64,000 nt of DNA from Cardinalis cardinalis (Eukaryota; Chordata; Aves; Passeriformes; Cardinalidae), in assembly GCA_014549065.1 (NCBI GenBank), contig JACDOX010000087.1, positions 386,181-450,180 on the forward strand, read 5' to 3'. The notes beneath the pieces were generated by a model that was not told the DNA's origin, made no database searches, and worked only from the letters and a program-made list of their open reading frames with translations. Positions 24,101-36,284 of this stretch are shown here, in pieces (position 1 is the first letter of the stretch; the number at the start of each line of letters is the position of its first letter). The position numbers and the translations under genes are program-made.

Positions 24101-27100
24101 ATTCAGAGTCTGCCTGAATTAGCAAGGCTGGTGTAAAACCATTCTGCACACCACAGTAATANGGTAATCCTGGAAATGCAGGAAAGGGAATCCCTGCACT
24201 GTTGAATTCGTGGGAGCTTTTTGTGATGAGATCAGTGGAGCTTTCATCTCGTTTGTTTAGTGTTTNAGAGAAGAAGTAGTTCCTCAGCATCTGAAACTGA
24301 TTTTGTTGAAGTAAGAGTGTCATTTGTTTAAGAATGCACGGTAAAAAAACCGATGACTTTCCAGTCTGAAGCAAAACTGGGACAGTTTCTTAGTATTTCA
24401 CTGCAGTTACAGCTGGTGTGAGCTCCTCTGGGCGATGCCTGTCAGAGGGAGCTGGAGCACCTGGGAAAGGCTTTGAAAATCAATCAGGGCTCCCCTCTGC
24501 TCTCCCCTGCTGCCGTTTCCCCCTGGCTGGAGGAGCCTTGTCCTGTTGGCAGAGGTCCAGTGGCACAGCCCTGCCGATGTCCAGATGCCACTTGAGCAGC
24601 AGCTCCTGTGGCCACNTTCAGCCCAGGTGGTTCCAGCTCTGCTCTTGGTGCTGGCCATACATCTGCCCTTGCAGTCTCAGCACACAGCAAAATCTTCCAG
24701 CTGTGGCTGTCTCTAGCTAACACTGTCTGAATCTGCTTTATTCTCTTGATGGAGAGACATTTCCCATCAGACATTTTAAATAAGAATTTAGTGTGAGTGA
24801 CGTCTAGTGATCTCTTAGTAATTTCTTCAAATGCTTAATCATAGCTGTGTCCCTGAATATCTTCTCCATCTCAGCCACAAGACTTTTAAGTTGTGACAAC
24901 TGCTTCAAGATAAGAGTGGTGTGTATAGAATTGTTGTGTTTCTTTTTAGAGGAAAAAATTATATATGTTTGCCTTATGTTCCCTGTACTTTCCTACCTAG
25001 TGCAATTGGACCTGCAAGTGAACCACTCTACCTCTAAGACAGACCTTTTTTTTAGATGTTATCTGTTTTTCAAGTCATTCTGTTGTTNCTTTGCATCGCC
25101 TCAGCAGAACCAAAGGAAACAGAGAGTGATAGTAATCATAATTAAACAAAATCTGACTTACAGGAGCTTAAAAACCAAAGGGTACTGTTCCTTAGGGGAC
25201 AAGGGATTAGAACTGCTTCCGTCTCCTTTCGGTGGTCGCTGTCGCTGGAGGTCTCTGTAGGCTGCAGATAATAGTGTCACAAATTTTGCCGGCAGGTGTT
25301 GATCTCTCAAGACAGAAAACAAGCTCTCTCTGCCCACCTTTGAGCCTCTGTAGTCCAGAAAATGGCTTTCAGCAGCACTCTGGTGAAGCTTTCTTGCTTC
25401 ATTCAAGCCTGAGCTTCCTGCTAAACCGACTGCGTAAATGTCTGGATGGCTGACTTGAGGGAATGAAATAGGGGGGGAAAGTAATTTAAAAATTAAATAT
25501 AAATATATATTTTTTTGGACCTGACTGTATTTTTTTTCACTTTGCTTAGCTACACAGCGATTTCACAGGGTATTTCAGCAAATTAATTCTTCTGTACTAA
25601 TGGCATGCATGGATGTGTGAAGGCGTTTCCCTATTTGTAATGATATACACCAGTTACACTTATTTGCTGGAGGAATCCTTCTTACTTGGGAGGGTTTCTT
25701 GCCCTCTAGTTCTTGGCCCCAGTCCACAGGATTTGGGATTTGGCTGTTCTTGGTGTCTTCTCTGAGGTGGACTCACTCCTGGGCTAAGTGGGATGTGTTA
25801 TTTCTGGTCTCTGTTTAAAGATGAACAACAACAACAAAAAAGGTTGTCTTTCCCAACATCATTGCACTTTAGCCAAATATTTGCATTGCAATTTGTGATG
25901 AATTATAAATGAATCAACAATGTGTCATGAATTTAATATTCAAGAATACCCTACGTGTCACGTTACCTTGATTTCCCCCTTTATTCCTGAAGTGTAGGCA
26001 GGCTGCTGAGATTGGCAGATGCAGAGTGTGAACAAGGTACTTTCTGAGTCAGTGGGTACAGCTCAAATTCCTTCATGAGGAATGGTGTCCCTCATTTCAG
26101 GCTGTCAAAACAGCACTTGATGGAGGCTGCAGCTGCACNAGCACGGTGTGGAGAGCAGTGTGAATATTGGAGCTGTGTCTTCCTCCAGGACTGGCTCTTC
26201 AAGCAGGGATCACCCCCCTCCTCCCTCCCCTGTGGACTGGCATCAATGAGATGGCCAGCTCAGCTTGGGTGGCCCCACCCAAGGNGGATGGAGATTACCT
26301 GGGCCAGCCCTGGCCCCAGGTGAGGCCAACANGGGCTCTGCTCAGGGTCCTGCTGATCGCTGTGGTGGAGGCAGAGTTGGGGATGTGTCCACCCCAAAGT
26401 GACTGTACATAACAGACACATCATCACTACCTTGTGCTGAATAGTTTCCTGATGAAAATGAGCCTGGTTTTTATGCTGTATCACAAACGATTGATGGCTT
26501 TAGGGTTGTTGGCCCAGGTGTGCAGTGGGAGCCAGACCTTGCACTGGTGGTGTCAATAACAAAGGCACGTTGTGAGTCTCAGTGTAGCTCACCAAGGTCA
26601 CTCTCAGGTAGTGAAATGTTTAGAGTGTCTGTGCAATTAAAAACTAGCTGAAGACAGAAATCCTGTGCTGCTAATTCAGGTCTCNGCTGGAATACCCCAG
26701 TGATCAGTACTGGGCTTTCTGAGCAGTCTCAGATGATGAACTGCTGATCATGTCCTTTCTAAGCTNTCCATAGTTAGGTCTTTGTTTACCTAAACAATTC
26801 AGCTTCTCTTTGGTGTATTGTAAGCACAGTCATTAGTTCCTGTGCTTTGCTAAGGGAAGTAAAGCAGCATGTTTTCTGCTTTGTTTTTTAATGCCATTAA
26901 GTCAGAGGCTGAGACTGAGCTTTAGGCTTTGCCCCAGGAAACAGGAAGCTCAGAAACTCCAAATACTGATANGTTTTCTGCTGTACAGGTTTATAACTGA
27001 CACGATTTTCAAGGTGTGAAAGTTGTCAGGAGTTTTGCTGTGTACTTGGGGAGCAGGAAAATGAAGCTTTTTTTTTTAAGGGAGGCTGGGCTAACACTGA

Positions 27101-28784
27101 CCTCATCTGAAAGACTGTGATGTAGGATCCTGCTCTGAAGTGGAAGAATGCTGGTACTGCTCCACAGCAGAGCAGACCTTTGTGTTCCCATGTCCATTTT
27201 TTCCTTTTGAATCATACCAGACTGATCATTCTCACAATTAATCAAACCCATGTTTTGCTGGCATTGTTGCTGAGTTGAATCCCAGTGTAACATTTCCACA
27301 GGTCCTATTAAGTTAGTGTGGAAGGATTAAAGCTCATTTAATTGCCCATTTTGTTACCACGGCNGCTGTTCTAATTTTACCATCTTGTGTCATCCACAAG
27401 ATCTGCTTTCTGTTCTCAGATACCTGAGAGTCCCAAGAATTCACATTTTTTAGGTGCAATCATTCTGGACTCTAAATTTCCATGCCTGTATGAAATCTAC
27501 ACCTCAATACCTTTTAACCTGGGGAGTGTAACATAAAACAAATCTCAGGTCACAGGGCTTTGAAGGGATGCTCCAGATCAACACCAGGTAACAGACACCG
27601 ATGATTCAAAGGAATCTGCCAACAAGGATCCTTATTGCTGCTGTTCCTGCCAGAGCAACCCTGTACATCACTTTGAAGGACTCTTGGTGACTTTCAGGTG
27701 TTTTGTGTTTTAAGTGAATACATTTTCCTGCCTGAAACAGGTGATAAATGCTCAATATTCAGTATTATAAGGAAGCAAACTGTTAGATATATAGAAACTG
27801 TTGGATGTGTCAAGAGAGTGCTGTAGGAATATTTGAGATGGTGAAGAAAATGGCAAATTGAAGGGGGAAAAGAAGGATAATGGGGAAAGGAAGGATAAAC
27901 TAATGCAGACTTTATTTTTTTTTAATATTGTTTTCTACAAATGTACATNTTCCCCATACAGCTTTGAGAGTTCTTAACAGACATATGTGCAGCCATGGAA
28001 TCAGCAGACAGGCAGCTTTGAACTGTGCAGTGGATGCACAAAGAATATTGATTCATCCAAGCTTTCACTAGCCTTGGTAATAAAATACTTCAGAGTCCAG
28101 AGTTTCAAATGGCCAAAGTGTTCTTCAACCTTGCCTGCACTGTACTAATGACAAACTGGCTTTTGTTCAACAAAAGGCATCAGGACTTCTCTTTGCAGCA
28201 ACCTTTTAAATAAAAAAGTTATGGATGTAGTAGCAATCTTCCCTCATTGTGGTGAGGTTTNAGGTCTTTTCTATGTCCCTGTTCTGACTAATGTTGTTTG
28301 TTTGGTTATCTGGGGTCCTTGGAGGGTAATTCATGGGGGGAAAAAAACTCTAAAAAACCCATCTGGAACACTAGTGTAACTTGTTGCTGTTTTTCTTCTC
28401 CATTATAGCAGCTATTATGGGAATTAGCCATCATTTAGATTATCTTTTTAACATATAGAAAAAAGAGTTCTTTTCATTAAATCTCTCCAAGAGGAGACAA
28501 TCATNATCACAGGGCATTTTTGTGGGGTTTGTTCACGCTCTTGACATTGCACCTGACAGATGCAGTGATACAGTGAGAAAGGCATTTTTTTNCTGAAGCN
28601 ATGTAGGAATTTCCCTCTTGCAGGTTTTAGGCTGGTACCCCCATGCTTCTCATGCAAGGTGTGCACTCTCCTGTAGATGCAGCAGAGCAGAAAGAGAGGT
28701 AGCTGAGTAGAGTTTTTTAGGTCAGAGATGTTCTGTGGTTCCACTGAGGCTTTCATTATTGACTGAAGAATTGTGGGTTTTGCA

Positions 28785-28858
28785 GCAGAAACACACAGAA
28801 AGGGTGAGGAATGAAAGGAATTATTTGTTCCATTCCTCTGCCTCACATGAGGAACTGG
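28785..28858 (+). other. Exon-like block with splice-site-like borders, product unknown
   Basis: The sequence preceding it ends TGGGTTTTGCAG and the block ends ...GAGGAACTG before GTAAGT. One frame is open across it and reads QKHTERVRNERNYL before a serine/histidine-rich part. The acceptor's pyrimidine tract is weak and no partner exon was found, so this may well be chance. Confidence 0.1.
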
Positions 28859-30060
28859 TAAGTGCTTCAAGTCAACTTTTAGTTGTCAGCCAGCCCTGTG
28901 GCAGGAGGCTTTATCAATGTTACCAGGATGTATTTCAGTATCAGGAAGGGACTGGGAAGATGGGGGAATACATTGGTGGTTAATACATTGCAAAATTTCC
29001 TTCCTAAATTTTCTCCTGCTACTGCCACCAGTGACTTACCCAGTCATGCATCTCTCTGAGAAGTTGTTTTGGGGTATTTGCCATGCTGTGCCACATTTTC
29101 AGCATTCTGTTGTGTTTCTCTCTCCTTGGGTTGAGTTTGGATAGGGAGAACAGTCCTTGTTTTCTGGAGAGCCTGTGCCCAGGAGTGTGGCTGGGTGGTG
29201 GTGGCGTGCACCTTCACCTTGGCAGCAGAAGTGAGCAAGTCTCTTTCCAGTTCTCACATTTCCTGAGCCTCTCTCTTTGGGTTTCCCTGCCAGATGTTTC
29301 CCATTCAATCCATATTGGTTTCCATTACCACCTTGAAAATTTACTTGAGGTGGAAATGAATATTGCAATTATTTGGTGGACTTTTGCATAAAGTAGTGTC
29401 ATTTTCTCTTAAGTGTCCTGCTGTTTTGGACAAGTGTAGTTTATCAAAAAATAATAGTAGCCACTTGCAAGTGTTGTTTCTGAGTTCAGGGAAGGGCTTG
29501 GTTTTGTGTCCTTCAAGATGCCTGGCTCCCAAAGCAATATTCTGTTTTTGAGGCAAAAATCTGAGGAGTTTTGGCAGGGGCAGCCCTTATCCTGCTCCTC
29601 ATGGGCATCCTGAGTGTTTCTCACATTCATGCTTCTGTGCCCTGGTAGGGGTTGAGTGGAGGGTGCAGAAAGCAGAGGCTCAGCCTTGTGTGGAGTTGTT
29701 TTTCATGGGAGCCCAGTGCCAGCACACAAGAGTTAAATGGAACTCTGTAAAATCCTTAACACTGCACTTGATGTTCTCTTTAGGAATCACGAAGCATGTA
29801 ACGTCCTTATGTTCTCCAAAGGGTTTATTTGGCAGCCTGNTAGCATCTCACTGTGACATGACTGAAGGGGGAATAACCACAACAACAAGGTGCAGGGAGA
29901 GGAGGCAGCAGACACCAAACTGGAGTAACAGCCTCATAGCACAGTACATTTGAACCTGTGACTCTTCTTCCCCTTCCCCTTGTTGGGTAGCAGGCCTTGA
30001 GGACCTTGAAGACAACAACATGCTGGTCAAGTGGTGATGGGGACTGAAGTAATTGTCCTT

Positions 30061-30105
30061 AAAAAAATAAAAATAAAAAAAAATAAAAAATAAAAAAATA
30101 AAAAA
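30061..30105. repeat. A-rich (AAAAAT)n-like simple repeat
   Basis: Irregular runs of A broken by single T. It may be the tail of a retroposed sequence on the plus strand, but no recognisable body precedes it. Confidence 0.85.
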
Positions 30106-30882
30106 GTTCCCTGTCACTGCTGGATGCCAGTATGTGTGAGGATGAGNCAGTCTGTGCAGTCCAACACAGGGTTTGCTCATTCATTTGCTTTTCTGCAATT
30201 ATCGAAATTTTAGGCCCAGAAGTATTTTTGCAGCTAATCAGGAGCATTTTGAAGTTGCAAGGTGAATATTTCCATCATCGGGAAAGGAGCTCTGTGCTAT
30301 AGGTGGAGATGGCTGCTTATGTAAGTGATTAGGGTAGGGAAATGAAAGAAAAGGGGTGAGCAAATTTAAGGATTAGGGTATTCAAGGAGCTGGTAGATTA
30401 GTGGGGCACAGTGCATACCTTTGGGTCCTCACTTCTTTGACTTAAAAAACAAACCAGCTTCCAGCTCATCTGTAATATTACTTTTCATGCAGATGCCTTT
30501 AATCCTGCAGTTTCCATTTTCAGAGCAAACAAAGATGNGTTTATTTTCCTTATAAACCCTTTTTCCTAGCCTCAATGCAGTTCATGACTGAGATAGACAG
30601 AGAGCAGGAGGAAGTGTGCAAATGGCAACTTGTCAAAGGCAGCTTGGAGAGCCGCAGGTTGGGCACCCCTAGCATCCCTGGGGGGCATCCTGGCTTGGTT
30701 CCTTGGTTCCAGCATGGTCCCTGCACCTCCAGACAGGGNGTCACTGGCTTGTGGGCTACCCCAGGCTGGACACTCTTGGACACACACATGTATTTATGTT
30801 TTACTAGGAAAGTGACTGCTTTGCTATCACTGGAACAATTTTCCACCCCAATGAGCATCTCACCACATCTCAGCAGTTGAAC

Positions 30883-31328
30883 TGATGCATTGACAAGGCT
30901 GACTTGGAACAGACTAGGCAGAGTTAAANTAGGGNTTTATTAAAAGGCCTCAATGGATCCACCTTGGGCAGCACAAGAGCCCAGCCAGGGCTACACCCAA
31001 GGTGAACCAAAATGGTCACAAAATGGACACCTGGTCATGGGGTCTCTCACTTTTATAAGTTCTGGTCCATTTGCATATTGGAGTTAATTGTCTAATTATA
31101 GCTTTAGGTTATGAAGTCCCATCCTCCTTGTTTTTCTCTCTTCATTTCACCATTGTTTATACTTTTTGGGCCAGGAGCTTGTAGCAGTTGTCCTTGGACA
31201 AGCTGGAAAAGGNTTGTTCTGTCTGCCTACCCTGTGAAGAGAACTTGCTAACACAACACAAAGCTCAGAGTTACACACTAAAGCAGCACAGAATCTGAAA
31301 AATTTAAAAGCTGAGACATAAAGCATCG
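30883..31328 (-). mobile_element. Solo LTR of an endogenous retrovirus, family shared with 36285-36707
   Basis: Minus-strand reading shows GATGCTTTATGTCTCAGC, a TATA box (plus-strand TTTTATA at 31051-31057) and a poly(A) signal (plus-strand TTTATT at 30936-30941) followed by GAGGCC/CCTAGTCTG-type sequence. The plus-strand ends are TGATGCATT and AAAGCATCG, imperfect inverted repeats of each other. They match the TGATGCCTT/AAGGCATCA ends of the 36.3-kb copy. I recognise the family as a common songbird LTR. No convincing target duplication is visible. The adjacent sequence shows no primer-binding site or retroviral gene, so I call it a solo LTR. Confidence 0.82.
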
Positions 31329-32717
31329 CCACCCACCATACTTATTGACTTCCACACTGACAATCTACTGGAGTTCCTTTTGGAACCACTCCATTTGGGG
31401 AGAGGTGTTGCATTGCAGAAAACCAAGAGAGGAGGCTGTGCAGTGGAAACGATGCTACAATGTGAAAAGTTGGCACACGTTTTGTCGAGGAATTCCAGAG
31501 GGAAGAAAGCTGTGGGAAACCTTGCAGTCCTTCCCTAATCTTCCTGCTGTTCTCCTTTATTTTAAATGTCTTTCCTTCCTCTCAGTTTGCTGTGNATTTG
31601 GGCTGGGACAGCTTTCCCCTTCTTCCTGCTTTCCAGCTTTTCCCCTCTCCTTGCCCAAAGGTGTTAAGGGGTTGTAGAGCTGGAAGGTCTGTGAAAGAAT
31701 GACACCCCCCTTTTGTAAGCCTTTTGGGATTTTCAGAGTCTGCATTTTTTTGTTTCCTATATATTTTTTTAAAGATTCTCATAATTAATGCAGTGATTCA
31801 GTATGCCTAAATGTCTATGTCTGTGTGTCTTTGAGTGATTTTATATATATATAATACTGTATTCCCCTATAGTCTCNTTTATGCCCAGAANTGGGTCCTG
31901 TAGCTTTCACCTGCCCAGTTCAAATAGTTCCCCAACACATCTATTGTTGAATGAAATGAGAGATGAGCTGTCTGAATTTTGCAATATTTAAGAACTCTCT
32001 ACATTATTTTTTTGTATTATTATGTTATATACACCTGTTGTTCCAGGCAGAAATCTCAGATTCATTACTGGAAGAACAAACACCCAACCATAAGCTCTGC
32101 AAATACTTAGGTTTGCAGTAACAATGTTTNCAGCACAACAATTAACCAGCCCAATTCTCCCCCACTCCATTATTTTATACAGTGCCTCAGCTGATTTAAT
32201 CAGCTCCCTTTCTAACAAGTCCATCCTTTTTAAAACAAATGGATTTCCAGTAGGATCAGATTTTCTTTCCAACTTTTTTTATTGCTGGTTTCTTTAGAGA
32301 TGATTTAATTGCTGTNAAAATGGTCTTCATACTTGCCATTCTTGATTTTATTGCTACTTAACAAGCTGTATTAAATGCGTGAAAAAATCAAATCAGAAAA
32401 TTGAGCATTAGACAGTAACAAGGAATTTTTTTTTTACTTCAGTACTGTTGCCACGGATGGGAAATGTGTGTAATCAAGTTATTTTTGTATTATCTTCAAG
32501 CTGGGAGGAAAAGAAAACTTGGGATAATGAATAATTTGAAAGTAACTNCACAGAAATGCCACTAAAAATGATGGCTCATGAGTTGATCTCAGTCTCTGTC
32601 TCCTNAGCTGAACCATTTCCTTTACCTTGTGCATGCCACAGGAACATGTTCACCTGGAGCCAGTCACAGTGTGGGGGTTCCCAGGTATTTTGAATCTAAT
32701 TAGTGCTGGGGAAGGGG
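31329..32717. other. Non-coding stretch between two LTRs
   Basis: About 1.4 kb with no recognisable retroviral gene, polypurine tract or primer-binding site, and no cellular gene. The 110-codon frame at 31345-31677 contains an N and matches no family known to me. The region is AT-rich toward the right (31980-32460). Confidence 0.5.
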
Positions 32718-32723
32718 CCTCTC
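32718..32723. repeat. Target-site duplication (left), CCTCTC
   Basis: Identical to 33111-33116. The 6-bp length fits class II (ERVK-like) integration. Confidence 0.85.
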
Positions 32724-33110
32724 TGTGGTGGTGTTCACAGGGGTCCCAGGACGAGGGAAGAGACAAGGNTCTTGACTCCATCTTTCAGAAGGCTGATTTA
32801 TTATTTTATGATATATATTATATTAAAACTATACTNAAAGAATAGAAGAAAGGATTTCACCAGAAGGCTTGAAAGGAAAGGAAAAAGAATGGAATGATAA
32901 TAAGATCTTGTGACTGACCAGAGAGTCTGAGACAGCGGGACTGTGATTGGCCATTAATTAGAAACAACCACATGAGACCAATCACAGATGCACCTGTTGG
33001 CATTCCACAGCAGCAGATAACCATTGGTTACACTTTGTTTCTGAGGCCTCTCAGCTTCTTGGGAGGAAAAATCCTAAGGAAAGGATTTTTTATGAAACAT
33101 GTCTGTGACA
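32724..33110 (-). mobile_element. Solo LTR of an ERVK-like endogenous retrovirus, precise ends
   Basis: On the plus strand it starts TGTGGTGGTG and ends GTCTGTGACA (TG...CA), 387 bp. A perfect 6-bp target duplication CCTCTC lies at 32718-32723 and 33111-33116. Minus-strand order is TGTCACAGACATG, the AAAATCCTTTCCTTAGGAT palindrome-like segment, AGCTGAGAGGCCTCAG, CACATGAGACC and CCAATCACAGTCCC-type blocks, then AATAAATCAGCCTTCTG (plus-strand TTTATT at 32797-32802). It is a recognised songbird LTR type related to the element at 13408. Only two Ns and the intact duplication suggest it is relatively young. Confidence 0.9.
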
Positions 33111-33116
33111 CCTCTC
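33111..33116. repeat. Target-site duplication (right), CCTCTC
   Basis: Right partner of the duplication flanking the 32.7-kb solo LTR. Confidence 0.85.
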
Positions 33117-36100
33117 CTTGTCTCATCTTGGCAAATCTTCCCCAGCCAGAGCAGTTGTGGGTTCTGTGCAGCAGATCCAACCCACGGTGGGCACATGGGC
33201 TGCTGGGCAGCTGCTGGGGCAAGTTTTGGGTGGTTTCATGATCCTGAATTGCTGTCACTCCACAAAGAGCTGTGGCACGTGGCTGCAGTAGTGCTCTCCA
33301 GAGAGGGGAGCCCTCTCATTCCNGTAGAATGGAAATCAGATGCCTCTGAGGTCCATAAATGAGTGTGATCCTAATGGTCTTCATCCTGATGTGGCTGAAG
33401 GCAATGGTGAAGCTCTTGGGGCTTCCTTGGTACGTGGTCAGGGCTGGAGAACCCCAGCCTCTGTGGGCAGCTGCTAAATATCAATTGTCCTGTCTGCTAC
33501 CATGGTCTTGTTGTGCCTCCACTTTCTTTTCNGCAAGGGGAAAGGCCTTGCAGGGAAGATTGCAAGCCTCAGGCTCCAGGCACCTCCCCTGTGGGAAACA
33601 GGAGCAAATCCCACGTGCCAGGCAGGATGCAGNTGCACAGGAGATGGNTNGTGTGGGGCACAAGTGTTGCTCTCCATCAGAAGTGTGAGTGGCACCGTTG
33701 GGATGTAATAANTTGCTCAGAAGGAAAAGTTTCTTTCTAATGTCCATCATTTAATGGTTGGCTTATGCCCTTGAAGTGAGATGTCTTATATCTGTAATTC
33801 AGCCACGGTAATTTCATTCTAAAAGTACCCTATTTGATTAAGAAGCAGCCATGAAGGCAAATATCAAATCTCCAGATGGGAGCTTGGCCTGGCAGGAGGG
33901 GATGAGAAGCTGCCATTAAGTGAGGCCGGGCTGGGGTGTCCCCTCTGACCAGGGACACAGTGTGGCACGGCCCATTTGTCACAGCAGGGATATAAATTTG
34001 TTTTGCAGCACTGACATGTAGTTGTCCTTTCCTTTATTGCAGCAATAATTTCTTAAAAATACCATTAGAAAAAAGACAAAAGGAAGCGTNGAGAGCATGA
34101 AACTTGGATCTTAATTTTGTCCTAACCTTTACAAAATGGATTAAATAACTCCTGCAGGTAACACCCAGCAGCATTTCTCACCTGAGTGTTGATGGCCCAT
34201 CAAGGTGCTTTNGAAGGGGAAAGCTCTTCACCTTGTGCTGGTCCTTAGAGCATGAAATGTCGGGTGAATTCAAAGAACAAAAAAAGATGATACTGTGTGG
34301 TAGAAAAGCAGGGAAATGTTAAACCAGTCTTGTTGAACTGGAGATCTCTCTGCCACTGAGGTGGGGTTTTTTAACTTGTGAATTATTATGCTGCCTCCAT
34401 AAAATACTAAGATGCTCTCATGTGATAGTCCAGCATCAAAGTATCAGAGAAAGTGGAGGNAGGAAGGTGTTTTCCATCAGAGATGAAGAACTGCTTTTCC
34501 CATAAGGTTTATGGCAAAGCTGAGTGCCTGGCAGTGTGCTGGCACCCAGGACACAGCTCTGGGCAGGAGCCTGGCATTGAGAGAGCTCCTGCCGGTGGTT
34601 TTATGGAGCAACCTGTGCTGTGAAATGCTGCCTCTGAAGCAGCTGGGCACATTTTAAACAAAGTGAGAACAACTGCACAGTATGGAAATGGCCTGGCTAA
34701 GGTGATTTTTATCCCAGCACACCTGGAGGATAGTTTTGCTCTTCCTGCTAATTGGAGGTTAATAAATTCAGAGCGCTGGTAGAAGAGGACAAGAATAAGG
34801 TGGTTGTTTCTTGGAGTGANCTCCTTGGGGTGAAGCAGTGCCTTTTAAAACAAGACAAAACATTTTCACCCTGTGCATCCACTCTAGTGACTCACAGGTC
34901 CCTCCTGAGGTGTGTCTTCTGATCTATGGAGNGGGGAACAGAGAGGGGAGGTGGGATGCTGTGTTGGGAAGTTAACCATCATATTAATGTTTTCTGAAGC
35001 TAAATAGGAGTGAAATCAGGCTGATAGCTGCTGAATTGCTCCAAAAGGACTGGCCTCTCCCTGCATTCCCAAACTGGTGTGTCCTTGGCTGTAGGGTCTG
35101 CTCCCAGCTTTGCCTTTGTGGTCTTGGTGCCATTTCCATCCTGGAAGAAGCCACACAGTGCTTCTGGCCCTGTTAAATGGCTACAGCACATTTTGCTGTA
35201 ATAAACTGGGGTGATGAGCTAGTGGATGAGAGGCTGATATAACTGCCTTTGCAGGAAAAGAAAAAAAAATTGATTTTGTTGGTTCTGTTATTTTTGTTCT
35301 TTTTAAGGGAGGGAAATGAAATACAAACACAATAGAAATTTGAAATATAAATACAGTTTACAAAGGGAGAAGGTGTATTTGTTCAGCAACTTTCTTAGTT
35401 CTCCTCTGCAGTGTTTAGGCCCCACAAGCAGCCTGTCCCAGCCTGTGAGAGTGCTGACCAAGGCTGTTTTAATAGGAGATGAGAGGCTTGAGACAGAAGT
35501 GCATCATGCAGTTTTTATTACATAAAAGTAGGAGGTCCAGTTGGAAACACNTGGGAAAGAACACTTGTGCATTTGTAAAAGTTCTTGGGCAGAACAGCCT
35601 GTACCTGGGAAGAGAACAGAGGCAGCAGTGCTGAGGGTGGCTCTGGGGATGCAGCAGCTCCAGCTCAGGCTCTGGTTTCTCAGCCCTCCTTCGAGATTCT
35701 CCCAGGGATTTCCCTGACTCCTTTGCGTTGGAGTTTCTGTGTATAGTTTAACTGTTCTAAGCGTTTTCTGTATAACAAGTCAAGCTCTGTGTGTGATCCT
35801 CTAAATCATTAAAAAAGGGTCAGTGAGCAGTTTAGCAGGAGCATGAACTGNAATCTCCCCCTTTTCTGTTTATCATCATTCATCTCCACCTGCTTGCCTT
35901 CAGGAAAAAGGGCTCAGAGTAGCCCTCTGAGCTGTTACTGCTGTTGTACTGAAACCTGCTGTGTGTGGGCACTCAGACACGTGCCACNATGCTGCAGGAG
36001 AGGCAAAGGCACACTTAATGCTCACACAGCTTCTGTTCAGGATTCACAAGCATAAAAACCACAACAGATGATATTTTGAAGCCCTCTATCACTGTGGTGT

Positions 36101-36284
36101 TCACCTGGTAAAAAGCTGGTTTGTTGCTGGCACACAGGCTGTAGGCTAATTAAAAATACATTTAATTAAAAAATANATTATTCAAACAAAGGTGTGAAGG
36201 GAGTGGGCAGAGAGGTAGAGATTTGGGGCTGGGTTTCTTCAGCCTGGTGACTTGCTGGTGAGTTTTGTGCTCTGCATGTTGTGT
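33117..36284. other. Single-copy non-coding stretch
   Basis: No gene is recognised. The block 33750-34060 has non-repetitive, moderately AT-rich sequence (ATATCTGTAATTCAG, TTTGATTAAGAAGC) resembling conserved non-coding DNA. Open frames at 33359-33750 in several phases contain multiple Ns. A TTTTTATTACATAAAAG segment at about 35510-35527 could be an LTR poly(A) region, but I could not find matching ends. Confidence 0.5.

Larger units (their letters stand above)
24101..30882. other. Single-copy non-coding stretch
   Basis: I see no recognisable gene. The block 25850-26000 contains ATTTGCAT (octamer-like) and AT-rich words in non-repetitive sequence, like a conserved enhancer. A possible exon-like block lies at 28785-28858: it follows TTTTGCAG, is open (QKHTERVRNERNYL...) and ends at GTAAGT, but it has no recognisable product. 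An A-rich tract sits at 30061-30105. Confidence 0.5.

Noticed and set aside
26700..26790. C/D-box snoRNA-like ATGATGA with a nearby CTGA
   Set aside because: The two boxes are only a few bases apart and there is no terminal stem or second box pair.
35505..35830. Possible LTR-derived segment
   Set aside because: A TTTTTATTACATAAAAG start is suggestive, but neither terminal dinucleotides nor known LTR blocks could be established.
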